Under the pieces are notes generated by a model. That model was not told the DNA's origin. It saw only the letters and a program-made list of their open reading frames with translations, and did not search any database. Both the position numbers and the translations under genes were made by a program. A stretch of 64,000 bases of DNA. Source: Oleispira sp963851095. GTDB taxonomy: Bacteria; Pseudomonadota; Gammaproteobacteria; Pseudomonadales; Oceanobacteraceae. Below are positions 44,708 through 54,125 of the stretch, piece after piece; the first letter of the stretch is position 1, and every line of letters begins with the position of its first letter. The stretch lies in assembly GCA_963851095.1 (NCBI GenBank), contig CAWKOX010000009.1:1-64000 (forward strand). The letters are read 5' to 3'.

Positions 44708-45274
44708 GTGACTGACTCCTTATCGAACAAAGCTTTAACTCGTATATGGGTAGAAAAGCTGGTGGTGGGGGAAGGACTTTGTCCTTTCGCTCACCCGATT
44801 ATGGATAGACTCCATATCGAAGAATGTAAAAGCCAAGATCTAGAGCAAATTACGCGTGCATTTTTATCGTTATTAAACGAAATGCAGCTAGCCGATGATG
44901 AAGACTTGCCCACTGCATTATTTATTGTGCCGCAAGCATTGGCTGATTTTGATGATTATCTGGATTGGTTATTCTTGTGTGAAGAGTTACTCGAGCAATC
45001 GGGTCTAGAGGGCGATATACAGCTTGCTAGTTTTCATCCTCATTATGAGTTTGAAGGTGAAGACGCCGACGCCATGACGAATTACTCAAACCGCTCTCCG
45101 TTCCCTATGATTCATTTTATTCGTGAGAATCATATTAGCGAAGCGTTAAAAACGGTAACTAAGCCGGAAGCTATTCCAGAACGAAATAAACGCCACATGC
45201 AGCGTTTAGGTAGAGATGGATTGTTGCAATTGATGCCAGAACTGGCGGATAGCGCAATTTTTGTGAAAAAGTAA
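44708..45274 (+). CDS. DUF1415 family protein
   Basis: Cytoplasmic protein of 188 residues of unknown function. WVEKLVVGEGLCPFAHPI and LASFHPHYEFEGEDADAMTNYSNRSPFPMIHFIRE are family hallmarks. The start is a GTG directly behind the HU stop codon, so translation is probably coupled. No catalytic role can be read from sequence. Confidence 0.82.
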   Translation: MTDSLSNKALTRIWVEKLVVGEGLCPFAHPIMDRLHIEECKSQDLEQITRAFLSLLNEMQLADDEDLPTALFIVPQALADFDDYLDWLFLCEELLEQSGLEGDIQLASFHPHYEFEGEDADAMTNYSNRSPFPMIHFIRENHISEALKTVTKPEAIPERNKRHMQRLGRDGLLQLMPELADSAIFVKK

Positions 45275-45338
45275 GCAGCCAATCTCCTCTGGCTTGCCGA
45301 TTATTAGATGTGCAATCAATTATTAAGGTAGAACGACA

Positions 45339-45716
45339 ATGAAATTTCGTATGTTGCTTTGGGCTCTAGGCCTAATGATGAAAAAAGCGAGTAAGAATAA
45401 CCCTGACTTTAAAAAGCAGTTGGCGGGTAAAGATTTCTCTTTTCAGATCCAGACTCTAGATGGCAATATTGCACGTCACTTTGTCGTGAAAGATGAGCGT
45501 GTTAAGTCGAAGGGCGGAGCCGCGAAAGATCCTGCATTCAGTATTTCTTTTAAAGATGCACCGACAGGCATGTACATCATGACTGCGAAAGACAAAAATG
45601 CTTTCATGAAAGGCATCCAAGAAAAAGACATTAAAATCGATGGCGACCTGTCATTGGTTATGTGGTTCCAAAGTATCGTTAAGCACGTTAAGCCAAAAAG
45701 TAAAAAGAAGAAGTAA
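45339..45716 (+). CDS. SCP2-like sterol-binding family protein
   Basis: Protein of 125 residues. FSFQIQTLDGNIARHFVVKDERV, FSISFKDAPTGMYIMTAKDKNAFMKGIQEKDIKIDGDLSLVMWF follow the SCP2 lipid-binding fold, with the conserved turn IDGDLSLVMWF. A hydrophobic N-terminus (MLLWALGLMM) could touch the membrane; the Lys-rich end (KPKSKKKK) is notable. Paralogue-like to ubiT in fold, but shorter. Ligand unknown. A small stem GCGCTT/AAGCGC lies about 55 bp downstream. Confidence 0.75.
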   Translation: MKFRMLLWALGLMMKKASKNNPDFKKQLAGKDFSFQIQTLDGNIARHFVVKDERVKSKGGAAKDPAFSISFKDAPTGMYIMTAKDKNAFMKGIQEKDIKIDGDLSLVMWFQSIVKHVKPKSKKKK

Positions 45717-45870
45717 CAGCAGACGTACAGAAGTAACGAAAACGCCTAATTTGTAGCTACGCTATAGATTGGGCGCTTTGCTTTAAGCGCTTACTTTAAT
45801 CGATGACAATACCCGCAGATCACTCTATCTAGACTCTCCATATCTAGACCCACAAAATAAGGATGGCCAG

Positions 45871-47172
45871 ATGAATCTCACACAACGGATTTTATTGGCG
45901 ATGGCAGCCGCCATCTTGTTAGGCAGTGCGACTCAGCAGCTATTATTATGGCCAGAAATCCCCGCTTGGCTCGACACCGTATTAAATGATGGTTTAGCAG
46001 GTGGTCTATTTTATGTGGGGGGTAAAATCTTTGTCGCGAGTTTAAAAGTACTGGTTGTTCCTTTGGTATTCATCTCGTTAGTTTGTGGTACTTGTCAGCT
46101 ACAAGGTCAAAGTTCTCTAGGCCGTTTAAGTTTCAAAGCGATAGGTCTCTATCTTTTAACGACTGCGATTGCGATTTCTATTGCGATTTTTGTGGCGGAG
46201 TTATTACAGCCTGGTATGGGTATAGAGATGACTACCACGGCTGATTTTATTGCCCCTGCTTCTCAGCCTATAAGCCAAGTTTTTATCAACATATTTCCGA
46301 ACAACCCCGTGAAGGCGATGGCGGAAGGCAATATGCTGCAAGTGATTGTTTTTGCTATATTAATTGGTCTTGCGATCAGTCGTAGTGGCGAGCATGGAGA
46401 AAGACTCGCGCGCACGTTTAACGATTGGAACGAGATCATGATGACCTTGGTGACTCTGCTAATGAAGCTTGCCCCTTATGGTGTGTTTTGCTTGTTATTC
46501 AGCTTGTTTGCCAAGCAAGGTTTAGGCGTTATCGGTGACCTAGCGCTGTATATGTTTACGGTTTTATTCGTATTAGCGATTCATGCCTTAGGTGTGTATC
46601 CCTTGTTATTGAAAGCCTTCTCTGGCTTAAACCCTATGATCTTTTTACGCAAAATGCGCAATACGCAGTTATTTGCATTCAGCACGGCATCAAGTTCCGC
46701 GACGATACCAGTGACCTTACGAGCCGTAGAGCAGCGTTTGGGCGTTAGCAATCGCATTGCTTCCTTCACAGTTCCTTTAGGCGCTACCATCAATATGGAT
46801 GGTACGGCTATTATGCAAGGGGTGGCGACGGTATTTATTGCTCAAGCCTTTGGCTTAGAATTGGGTCTTATGGATTATCTGTTAGTGATTGCGACGGCAA
46901 CTCTGGCATCTGTAGGAACGGCGGGTGTGCCCGGTGTGGGTTTGGTAACGTTAGCGATGGTGCTACAACAGGTTGGTTTGCCGGTTGAAGGTATCGCCCT
47001 GATTATTGGTGTTGATAGACTGTTAGATATGGTGCGAACGGCGGTTAACGTGACTGGCGATGCAACGGTTTCGTGTATTGTGGCTTCTTCTGAAGAGGCC
47101 ATGGATAAAATAATTTTTAATGATCGCAATGCTGGAATCCAAGATTCGCACGCGAGTAAAGTGGAAACTTAA
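45871..47172 (+). CDS. Dicarboxylate/amino acid:cation symporter (DAACS family)
   Basis: Membrane transporter of 433 residues in the GltP/DctA/SstT family. STASSSATIPVTLRAVE and TINMDGTAIMQG are the signature hairpin and transport-site motifs, with VDRLLDMVRTAVNVTGD carrying the Asp that binds substrate and cation. About eight hydrophobic segments plus two re-entrant loops. Exact substrate (glutamate, dicarboxylate, serine or threonine) is not clear. It is six bases ahead of a predicted exported protein. Confidence 0.88.
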   Translation: MNLTQRILLAMAAAILLGSATQQLLLWPEIPAWLDTVLNDGLAGGLFYVGGKIFVASLKVLVVPLVFISLVCGTCQLQGQSSLGRLSFKAIGLYLLTTAIAISIAIFVAELLQPGMGIEMTTTADFIAPASQPISQVFINIFPNNPVKAMAEGNMLQVIVFAILIGLAISRSGEHGERLARTFNDWNEIMMTLVTLLMKLAPYGVFCLLFSLFAKQGLGVIGDLALYMFTVLFVLAIHALGVYPLLLKAFSGLNPMIFLRKMRNTQLFAFSTASSSATIPVTLRAVEQRLGVSNRIASFTVPLGATINMDGTAIMQGVATVFIAQAFGLELGLMDYLLVIATATLASVGTAGVPGVGLVTLAMVLQQVGLPVEGIALIIGVDRLLDMVRTAVNVTGDATVSCIVASSEEAMDKIIFNDRNAGIQDSHASKVET

Positions 47173-47177
47173 GTTTA

Positions 47178-47951
47178 ATGTTACGTTTATCTTTTTTATT
47201 GGTCGCAAGCGCTTTTACTTTCTCTTCTCAGGCTCAAGCCATAGAAGAATATACGCCGACAGGATTAGCACAGGCTGAAGAAGTAGAAGATGCGTTTACT
47301 GAATTAGAATATAAGCTCGTAGAAGCGTCTGGTTTATTGAGTTTATCGCAGCAAATTAAAGACAGTGCTCAGAGTTTAATTGCAGAGGCCATTGAGGGCT
47401 CGCAAGAGAACCCCGATGTGGCTGGCATAAATCATGCGCAGCATTTCGCCATTGCTAAGCAGTTGGCTAAGCGTTGGGCAGAAGAGCCGTTGCAGCAGCG
47501 CCTATTGGCGTTGGTGAAAGCGATTCCTGTTGAAACGCAAATGCAGATCGAAAAGCAGCTTAGTCATCCGCTACTCGTCAGTGCGCAAGAGAAAGAGCGT
47601 GCCGCCATTAAAGTGCAAGGCAGCAATACCTACAGTCTGTACATGAATAAACTGAAACAGCGCCCACCAGCGGCCTCACGCTGGGCCTTGGTTGAGAGCG
47701 TTGATAAGCAGTCAGGATTTTCTCAAATAATCATTCAAGCGCGCTCGGTTGTGATCAAAGCAATTAAGCAACACGTTAAAGGTTGGCAGCCAGCGGCATC
47801 TTGGGAATCTGAAGTGCGACAAGATGTTTTACAGTTCTTATTTTACGCTTACCGTAAAACCCCGAATAATGAATTGAAGAACATTGCCGATAGTTTCAAT
47901 CAGCCAGAGCTGAAGCAGTTTTATAGTTCAGTGATTGCTTCAATCAAATAA
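47178..47951 (+). CDS. Predicted exported protein, unknown
   Basis: Protein of 257 residues with a cleavable signal peptide (MLRLSFLLVASAFTFSSQAQA, cut near residue 21). The mature part is mostly helical and rich in Gln, Glu, Lys and Ala. It is not recognised; the size and composition resemble DUF2059-type periplasmic proteins, but I cannot support that. The start is five bases behind the symporter stop, so the two genes are likely co-transcribed. Confidence 0.7.
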   Translation: MLRLSFLLVASAFTFSSQAQAIEEYTPTGLAQAEEVEDAFTELEYKLVEASGLLSLSQQIKDSAQSLIAEAIEGSQENPDVAGINHAQHFAIAKQLAKRWAEEPLQQRLLALVKAIPVETQMQIEKQLSHPLLVSAQEKERAAIKVQGSNTYSLYMNKLKQRPPAASRWALVESVDKQSGFSQIIIQARSVVIKAIKQHVKGWQPAASWESEVRQDVLQFLFYAYRKTPNNELKNIADSFNQPELKQFYSSVIASIK

Positions 47952-47986
47952 ACAATAAGCCCGCGGTGTGTTGCGAGCTTATTGTT
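47951..47986. terminator. Terminator-like hairpin between convergent genes
   Basis: AACAATAAGC and GCTTATTGTT pair perfectly over 10 bp across a GC-rich loop, starting at the last base of the exported-protein stop. No T-run follows, so efficiency is uncertain. Confidence 0.5.
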
Positions 47987-48042
47987 GATGAGTTATCAGT
48001 GATTGCCATTAAGGGCAGAAAGTATAGTGAGCGACAACCAAG

Positions 48043-49437
48043 CTATTTATTGAGCATTTGAATGAGTTCATCAAGATCATCGGCTTTTTCTAGTAGACTT
48101 TCGGTAATTTCATTAACACCCTCCGCCGTTATTCCTAAGCGCGTAAAAACTTCATTCTGAGGTTGCTCCCAAGCCCCATCACCAAAACCGTGACCCCGTA
48201 ATGCGCGAGTAGCAATATAGAGCAAGTTTGCACAGGTGCTAAAATCACCATCATAATTTGGATTGTGCTGGCTGCGCAGGGAGATAACCACTTCTTCAGG
48301 CATGCGCCACTGCTGCATCAACAAACTACTGACCTGTTCACGTGTTAAGCCAATTAAGTACTTTTCTAACAAGCTGCGGTTAATGTGTGGGTTGGCTTCG
48401 ATATGTCGGTTAATTAAGGCAAACTGGGGTGGAAAAACATGACCCATAATTAAGTAGCCAAAATTATGCAATAAGCCGCATAGATAAGCGGTTCCGGTAT
48501 TCGGGCGCATTTTGGCCGGCATTAGGCGAGCGAGCTCACCCATTAAAGCAGCGGTCAGTACCGCTTGCTGCCAAAAAGGCGCATAACCATTAGGGCCTTC
48601 TTTAGGCACGGTTAATGTGCGTCCTAACGCCAGCCCAAGTGCTAGGTTAATGACTAAATCAAACCCTAATACTCGTATAACAGCATCTTCGACGGATTTA
48701 ATTTCACCTTTAACACCGTAATAAGGCGAGCGTGCCCAGCTGACGACTTGAGCGGCCATGCCTGGGTCCATTTCGACCACGCTGGCGAGCTCAGTCGTAT
48801 CCGCATTCGGATCAACTCGTAGATCAATGATTTTTCTAGCTGTTTCCGGCAAAGGCGGTAAATCGAGCGTTTCTTCGATGCGTCTTTTAATGCGCAAAGG
48901 CGTGAATTGTTTAATGGCTGCGTATACGTCATCCAAATCTTGAGTCGGACTTTGCTCATAATTAGGTAGAGGTAATGGCACGGTGTAATTGCCAATGGTT
49001 GAGCTGGTGGTCAACGCTTTAAAGCAGTCGACGGGCAGTTTGATCCACTCGTAGTTGTCTCCTGAGGTAATAAATAACTCAGTCTCAGCGAGTAGATGTT
49101 TATCGATTAGGCTATCTATCTGGGTCACTTGAGGCAGTGCGGGAAAGTCTTCAATACCAAATTTTGCTTTAAGCTTAGTCAGCTCGTCAGGTTTTAGGGC
49201 GCTGAATTGGCGGCCACATTGCTGTGATAAACGATTTAAATCGAGTATGCGATTACTAGGAATGACGACCTGAACCTGGCCAATGCTATCTTTTAGAAAA
49301 ATGACGCGGGCGAGTTTGCTTGAATAGCTTGTCATGGGACTGCCCTGCATAAGCTGAAAAGTATCTTCGTCATCGGTTAATTGATAGTCAACTTGCCAGT
49401 CGTCTAATACTTTTAATACGGTAGCTGGAATGGTCAT
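48043..49437 (-). CDS. YbaK-like plus HDOD domain protein
   Basis: Protein of 464 residues. The N-terminal region (about 1-155) resembles the YbaK/ProX aminoacyl-tRNA deacylase fold. The HDOD domain (about 185-395) contains LPPLPETARKIIDLRVDPNAD, VEDAVIRVLGFDLVINLALG and YLCGLLHNFGYLIMGHVFP. HDOD proteins act in signalling, often with cyclic-di-GMP output. The same fusion occurs near recG in Pseudomonas. The residue pattern does not prove deacylase activity. Confidence 0.82.
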   Translation of the reverse strand: MTIPATVLKVLDDWQVDYQLTDDEDTFQLMQGSPMTSYSSKLARVIFLKDSIGQVQVVIPSNRILDLNRLSQQCGRQFSALKPDELTKLKAKFGIEDFPALPQVTQIDSLIDKHLLAETELFITSGDNYEWIKLPVDCFKALTTSSTIGNYTVPLPLPNYEQSPTQDLDDVYAAIKQFTPLRIKRRIEETLDLPPLPETARKIIDLRVDPNADTTELASVVEMDPGMAAQVVSWARSPYYGVKGEIKSVEDAVIRVLGFDLVINLALGLALGRTLTVPKEGPNGYAPFWQQAVLTAALMGELARLMPAKMRPNTGTAYLCGLLHNFGYLIMGHVFPPQFALINRHIEANPHINRSLLEKYLIGLTREQVSSLLMQQWRMPEEVVISLRSQHNPNYDGDFSTCANLLYIATRALRGHGFGDGAWEQPQNEVFTRLGITAEGVNEITESLLEKADDLDELIQMLNK

Positions 49438-49560
49438 TAAATTGAGCCTTAAGATTTTATCTATCTATAAAATATAGATCAGAAAAAAACTTTTGCTGGC
49501 GAAATACTGTCTAAATCAATGGTTGTGCCGTTAAGTCAGCTTTCTTTAGTCAAAAGCTAT

Positions 49561-51666
49561 TTAGGCCTGAGCAAACTGCTCGGTATTCCCCATCCAGCGT
49601 TTAATGATGGCATCAACGTGCTGCGGATGTTGAGTAACAAGTTGTTCGGCCATGGCTTTTACTTGTGGCAATAGGTGTCCATCACGCTCCAGGTCCGCCA
49701 CCGAAAGCTGTTGTAGCCCCGTTTGGCGTGTCCCTAGCAATTCACCAGGCCCACGAATGAGCAGATCTTGCTCTGCGATATAGAAACCGTCAGTGCTTTC
49801 TCGCATCACGCTTAATCGTTGCTTGCTGACGTCACCCAGTGGTGCTTGATAGAGTAAAACGCAGTGCGATTGCTGATTACCTCGACCGACGCGCCCTCGC
49901 AGCTGGTGGAGCTGGGCTAAGCCTAAGCGTTCGGGGTTTTCAATGATAATGAGGTTGGAGTTTGGCACATCTACGCCCACTTCAATGACCGTAGTTGCAA
50001 CCAATAAATCCAATTCATGATGTTTAAAGCGTTGCATGATATCGGCTTTTTCAGCCGCTTTCATACGCCCGTGAATTAAGCCGATGCGCAGCTTAGGTAA
50101 AGCCTCGGTGAGTTGTTGTGCGGTGACTTCTGCTGCCTGACATTGCAGGCTCTCGCTTTCTTCAATCAAGGTACACACCCAATAGGCTTGCGTACCGCCT
50201 TGGCAGACTTCATTAATACGCTGCACAATCTCCTGCCGTCGTTGATTGCTGACGACTAAGGTATTGATTGGAATGCGCCCTTTGGGCAATTCATCAATGA
50301 CAGATACATCCAGATCGGCGTAAGCACTCATGGCGAGTGTGCGCGGGATCGGTGTTGCCGTCATGATGAGTTGGTGCGGTGCAAGCTCTTTGCCTTTACC
50401 TCGCAGAGCTAATCGTTGGTGCACACCAAAGCGATGTTGTTCATCGATAATGGCTAGCCCTAGATTATGAAAATCAACATCGTCTTGAAACAACGCGTGG
50501 GTGCCGATGATGAGCTTGGCTTCACCGTTGGCTATGTCGGCCAGTACTTTTTCTCGGGCTTTGCCTTTGACCTTACCGGTTAACCAAGCGATTTTTTTGC
50601 CTTCATTTTGCTGTTTAAATAACGGCTCAAACCATTGAGTGAAATTCAGCAGGTGCTGCTCGGCAAGAATCTCGGTAGGGGCCATGATCGCCACTTGATA
50701 ACCTTCATCCACCATCGGTGCGGCGGTAAGTGCGGCGACTAATGTTTTGCCTGACCCGACATCCCCTTGCACTAACCTAAGCATTGGGTGGGGTTGGTTG
50801 AGATCGAACTGAATTTCTTCCACGACACGCTTTTGGGCATCGGTAGGCGTGAAAGGCAGGCTTTCGATAATTTTCTGCTGGCTCGGCCCCATAAATTGAA
50901 TGTGAGGGGCTCGTTCTTGTTTCACTCGTAAGCGAGCACGGTGCATGGATAATTGATGGGCGAGTAATTCTTCTAAAATTAAGCGACGCTGACAAGGATG
51001 TTGACCGGCTTCAAGTTGGGCTAAGTTGGCTTCTGTTGGAGGTTGATGCAGATACTGTAGGGCTTGAGCAAGTGACGGCAGTTGCCATTCTTGTAACCAG
51101 CTCGCGGGTAATAATTCGCGTAATTGAAATTTATCCGCCGCCAGCATTTCTAATGCTTGACTGATCATGGTGCGCAAACGACTTTGGCTAATGCCCTCAG
51201 TTGCCGGGTAGACCGGGGTTAGATTTTCTTCTAAAACCTCGTCGCTATTGGCGACAATTTGATATTCAGGATGGTAGATTTCTAAACCGCTGGCACCACG
51301 ACGGGCTTCGCCATAGCAGCGGATTTCTGCCCCGTCGGCAAATTGATTCTTTTGCGCGGCGGTAAAATGATAAAAACGCAGGCCAATACTGCCTGTTTGA
51401 TCTTGAATGCGCACACTCAGGCTACGGCGCTTACCAAATAATATCTGGCTGCTGCGTACAAAACCTTGCACCACGTAAGTCTGCTGAGGGTGCATCGTCG
51501 CAATGGGAGTGACGCGGGTTCTGTCTTCGTAACGAAAAGGCAGATGAAAGAGTAAATTCACTAAATCGTGAATGCCCCAGTCAGCAAATTGCTGCGCCAG
51601 CTTTGGGCCAACACCTTTTAACTGGGTCAGCGCCAAGTGTTTATCGATTAAGGTTTTAGGAGGCAT
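49561..51666 (-). CDS. recG: ATP-dependent DNA helicase RecG
   Basis: Branch-migration helicase for replication-fork rescue, 701 residues. Wedge domain with FHLPFRYEDRT, Walker A GDVGSGKT, DEQH box IIDEQHRFGVHQR, motif TATPIPRTL and motif VI QLRGRVGRG are all intact. The start at 51666 overlaps the 3' end of oxyR by 19 bases, so the two are transcribed together as in Pseudomonas. Confidence 0.96.
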   Translation of the reverse strand: MPPKTLIDKHLALTQLKGVGPKLAQQFADWGIHDLVNLLFHLPFRYEDRTRVTPIATMHPQQTYVVQGFVRSSQILFGKRRSLSVRIQDQTGSIGLRFYHFTAAQKNQFADGAEIRCYGEARRGASGLEIYHPEYQIVANSDEVLEENLTPVYPATEGISQSRLRTMISQALEMLAADKFQLRELLPASWLQEWQLPSLAQALQYLHQPPTEANLAQLEAGQHPCQRRLILEELLAHQLSMHRARLRVKQERAPHIQFMGPSQQKIIESLPFTPTDAQKRVVEEIQFDLNQPHPMLRLVQGDVGSGKTLVAALTAAPMVDEGYQVAIMAPTEILAEQHLLNFTQWFEPLFKQQNEGKKIAWLTGKVKGKAREKVLADIANGEAKLIIGTHALFQDDVDFHNLGLAIIDEQHRFGVHQRLALRGKGKELAPHQLIMTATPIPRTLAMSAYADLDVSVIDELPKGRIPINTLVVSNQRRQEIVQRINEVCQGGTQAYWVCTLIEESESLQCQAAEVTAQQLTEALPKLRIGLIHGRMKAAEKADIMQRFKHHELDLLVATTVIEVGVDVPNSNLIIIENPERLGLAQLHQLRGRVGRGNQQSHCVLLYQAPLGDVSKQRLSVMRESTDGFYIAEQDLLIRGPGELLGTRQTGLQQLSVADLERDGHLLPQVKAMAEQLVTQHPQHVDAIIKRWMGNTEQFAQA

Positions 51667-52547
51667 TTACCTGCGGTATCCAATAATAGATCGATGGCTT
51701 GGCCCCGAGGGAAACTGGCACGCCATGCCAGAGCTACGGTGCGAGACGGTGCTGGGCTAGCAAACGGTCGGGTCGTAATGATTTTAGCATCGAGATTGCC
51801 GACGGCGGATTCGGGTAATACCGTAATGCCTAATCCGGTTGCAACCATATATTTTAACGTTTCTAAGGAGCTGCCTTGGGTGACGCTGCCAACACTATTA
51901 TTTCTCTGCTGAATGAGCGCAGGGCACAGCTCTAATACTTGATCGCGGAAGCAATGGCCTTCGCCCAATAATAAGAGATTGTGTTCCGTGAGCATGTCGG
52001 CCTGAATGGTATCGAGTTTGGCCAGCTCATGATCTTTTCTCATCACAACGACAAACGATTCGTCATATAACGGGCGGGTCATAACGTCAGGTTCGGTAAA
52101 GGGTAGGGCAACGATGATCGCATCCAGCTCGCCATCTCTTAATTGACGTCGCAGTACTGCGGTATAGCTCTCTTCAATGAAGAGTGACATTTGCGGTGCC
52201 AGCTGATGAACTTGCGGCACAAGGTGAGGAAAGAGGTAAGGACCAATGGTAAAAATCGCGCCGACTTTTAGTGGGCTATTCAGTGGGTCTTTGCCTGTTT
52301 CTGCCAGCTCTTTCAGTATTCGCGTTTCAGCTAACACCTTTTCGGCTTGCTGAATAATTTTTTCTCCTAGAGGGGTTGGGCTAACGCTGCTTTTACTGCG
52401 TTCAAAGATAGCAACGTTCAATTCGCCTTCTAACTTTTTTACCGCTACGCTCAAAGTAGGTTGGCTAACAAAACACTTCTCGGCGGCACGCCCAAAGTGG
52501 CGTTCCTTGGAGAGAGTAACTATGTAGCGTAATTCGGTTAAAGTCAT
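51648..52547 (-). CDS. oxyR: Hydrogen peroxide-sensing regulator OxyR
   Basis: LysR-type activator of 299 residues. The N-terminal helix-turn-helix is KERHFGRAAEKCFVSQPTLSVAVKKLEGEL. The redox pair is Cys199 and Cys208 in GEGHCFRDQVLELCP, at the same numbers as E. coli OxyR. Oxidation forms a disulfide and induces peroxide defences. It is upstream of and overlapping recG, and divergent from the SDR gene. Confidence 0.94.
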   Translation of the reverse strand: MTLTELRYIVTLSKERHFGRAAEKCFVSQPTLSVAVKKLEGELNVAIFERSKSSVSPTPLGEKIIQQAEKVLAETRILKELAETGKDPLNSPLKVGAIFTIGPYLFPHLVPQVHQLAPQMSLFIEESYTAVLRRQLRDGELDAIIVALPFTEPDVMTRPLYDESFVVVMRKDHELAKLDTIQADMLTEHNLLLLGEGHCFRDQVLELCPALIQQRNNSVGSVTQGSSLETLKYMVATGLGITVLPESAVGNLDAKIITTRPFASPAPSRTVALAWRASFPRGQAIDLLLDTAGKCLLKP

Positions 52548-52716
52548 AATGCCTCGAGAATGCGATTAGGTGTGTGAGCAAGCCGTTTAACCAGAATGCC
52601 GAATTAGGCACACTTAATGAAAATTTATGTATCGATTTATATTAACTATTGCTATAACGAATGAAAAGCCTACATTCAACTAAACTGAGTATAAGTAGAA
52701 TAATAAGGAGCTGGAA

Positions 52717-53571
52717 ATGGCGCGAATATTAGTCGTCGGTGCGGGTGATATCGGTGGTCAGTTGGCTATTAAATTGGTGAAGTCTGGTCATCAGGTCTGG
52801 GGTTTACGCAGATCTAACAAGCCCATTGGAGAAGGTGTTATTACGGTAGTGGGTGATGTTTCTGATGCAGAAACGTTATTAGGCATTCCCAGTAATATCG
52901 ATATCTTGTTATATAGCGTTGCCTCACCCGAGTTCTCTGAAGAAGGCTACCATCGCTATTATTTTAGTGGCATTCAGCATGTATTGAATGCGTTAAAAGC
53001 TCAGGGCCATAAACCTAAACATGCATTTTTTACGTCGAGCACCAGTGTTTATCATCAAATGGACGCGTCTTGGGTGGATGAGAATAGCCCAACAGAGCCG
53101 ACCAGCTTTGCCGGTAAAGAATTGCTGATGGCTGAGAAAGCGCTAGCGGATGGTTATATTCCTGCTACCTCTGTCCGCTTCCCTGGGATTTATGGACCGG
53201 GCCGCAATCGGATGATCGAGCAGGCGCGCCAAGGCGGTCATTGTGACCCAACTCCAGAGGTGTGGACTAACCGAATTCATCGTGACGATTGTGTTGGTGT
53301 GCTTCAATTCCTAATCGAGAAAGTGCTTGCGGGAGAAGCTATCGAAGACATTTACCTAGCGTGTGATTCTCAGCCAGCGACCTTGTTCGACATTCTAGAA
53401 TGGATGAAAGATAGAATAGGCGACGTTGAACCAGACTATGAATTACCTGAAGCGACACGCCGCGCCAACCGTCGCTGCAGTAATAAGCGCTTAATTGAAG
53501 CGGGCTATCGCTTTAAATTTAATCATTATCAGGAAGGCTATGAGTTTATGTTGAAAGCTCAGGGGCTATAA
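52717..53571 (+). CDS. NAD(P)-binding SDR-family protein (YeeZ-like)
   Basis: Extended or atypical short-chain dehydrogenase of 284 residues. The nucleotide motif is ILVVGAGDIGGQLA, with TSSTSVYHQ and RFPGIYGPGRNRM as core segments. The classical YxxxK pair is not evident (GKELLMAEK appears instead), as in the atypical YeeZ subgroup. Substrate unknown. An AAGGAGC ribosome site precedes the ATG. Confidence 0.82.
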   Translation: MARILVVGAGDIGGQLAIKLVKSGHQVWGLRRSNKPIGEGVITVVGDVSDAETLLGIPSNIDILLYSVASPEFSEEGYHRYYFSGIQHVLNALKAQGHKPKHAFFTSSTSVYHQMDASWVDENSPTEPTSFAGKELLMAEKALADGYIPATSVRFPGIYGPGRNRMIEQARQGGHCDPTPEVWTNRIHRDDCVGVLQFLIEKVLAGEAIEDIYLACDSQPATLFDILEWMKDRIGDVEPDYELPEATRRANRRCSNKRLIEAGYRFKFNHYQEGYEFMLKAQGL

Positions 53572-53638
53572 ATTGAGTATTAAAGAAGTGATCTCTTAAA
53601 AAAGTGCGCTCTTAAAGAAATAAGTGCTTAAAACGAAT

Positions 53639-53679
53639 AACGGGTAATCGTCTTTATCGAGAGCAGACGATTACCCGTT
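53639..53679. terminator. Long perfect hairpin between convergent genes
   Basis: AACGGGTAATCGTCT (53639-53653), an 11-base loop and its exact reverse complement (53665-53679). A 15-bp stem without a T-run. It could act as a bidirectional terminator or RNA-processing site for the SDR gene and ridA. Confidence 0.55.
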
Positions 53680-53714
53680 GGATCTAGCAGAATTTCAGAT
53701 TAATTAGAGTGCGC

Positions 53715-54098
53715 TTAATCTAATTCTAAAACCCCATCCATCTCTACTTCGGCGTCTTTTGGCAACTGTGAAACACCAATCGCAGCACGGGCTGGATAAG
53801 GCTGCTCAAAGTATTCAGCCATTACGCGGTTAACGGTGGCGAAGTTACCGAGGTCGGTTAAGAAAATATTCAATTTAACAATATCTTGTAACTTGCCGCC
53901 AGCCGCTTCGCAAACCGCGGTTAGGTTTTCAAATACACGACGAATTTGTGCTTCAATATCACCTTCTACCATTTCCATCGTTTCTGGCTCTAAAGGAATC
54001 TGACCAGAAAGGTAGACAGTATTATTAACTTTAACCGCTTGTGAATAAGTACCAATGGCTTGCGGTGCTTTGTCGGTATTGATGATGGTTTTGGCCAT
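53715..54098 (-). CDS. ridA: Enamine/imine deaminase RidA
   Basis: Cytoplasmic trimeric protein of 127 residues that destroys reactive 2-aminoacrylate. AIGTYSQAVKVNNTVYLSGQIPL and YPARAAIGVSQLPKDAEVEMD contain the conserved Arg and Glu at the active site. Located immediately downstream of spoT (27 bp), the same arrangement as in other gammaproteobacteria. Confidence 0.93.
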   Translation of the reverse strand: MAKTIINTDKAPQAIGTYSQAVKVNNTVYLSGQIPLEPETMEMVEGDIEAQIRRVFENLTAVCEAAGGKLQDIVKLNIFLTDLGNFATVNRVMAEYFEQPYPARAAIGVSQLPKDAEVEMDGVLELD

Positions 54099-54125
54099 GA
54101 CAAATCTTTCCTTACTTAATAATGT

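Noticed and set aside
52548..52716. OxyR binding site in the oxyR-SDR gap
   Set aside because: No ATAG/CTAT-type spaced half-sites could be found by eye.
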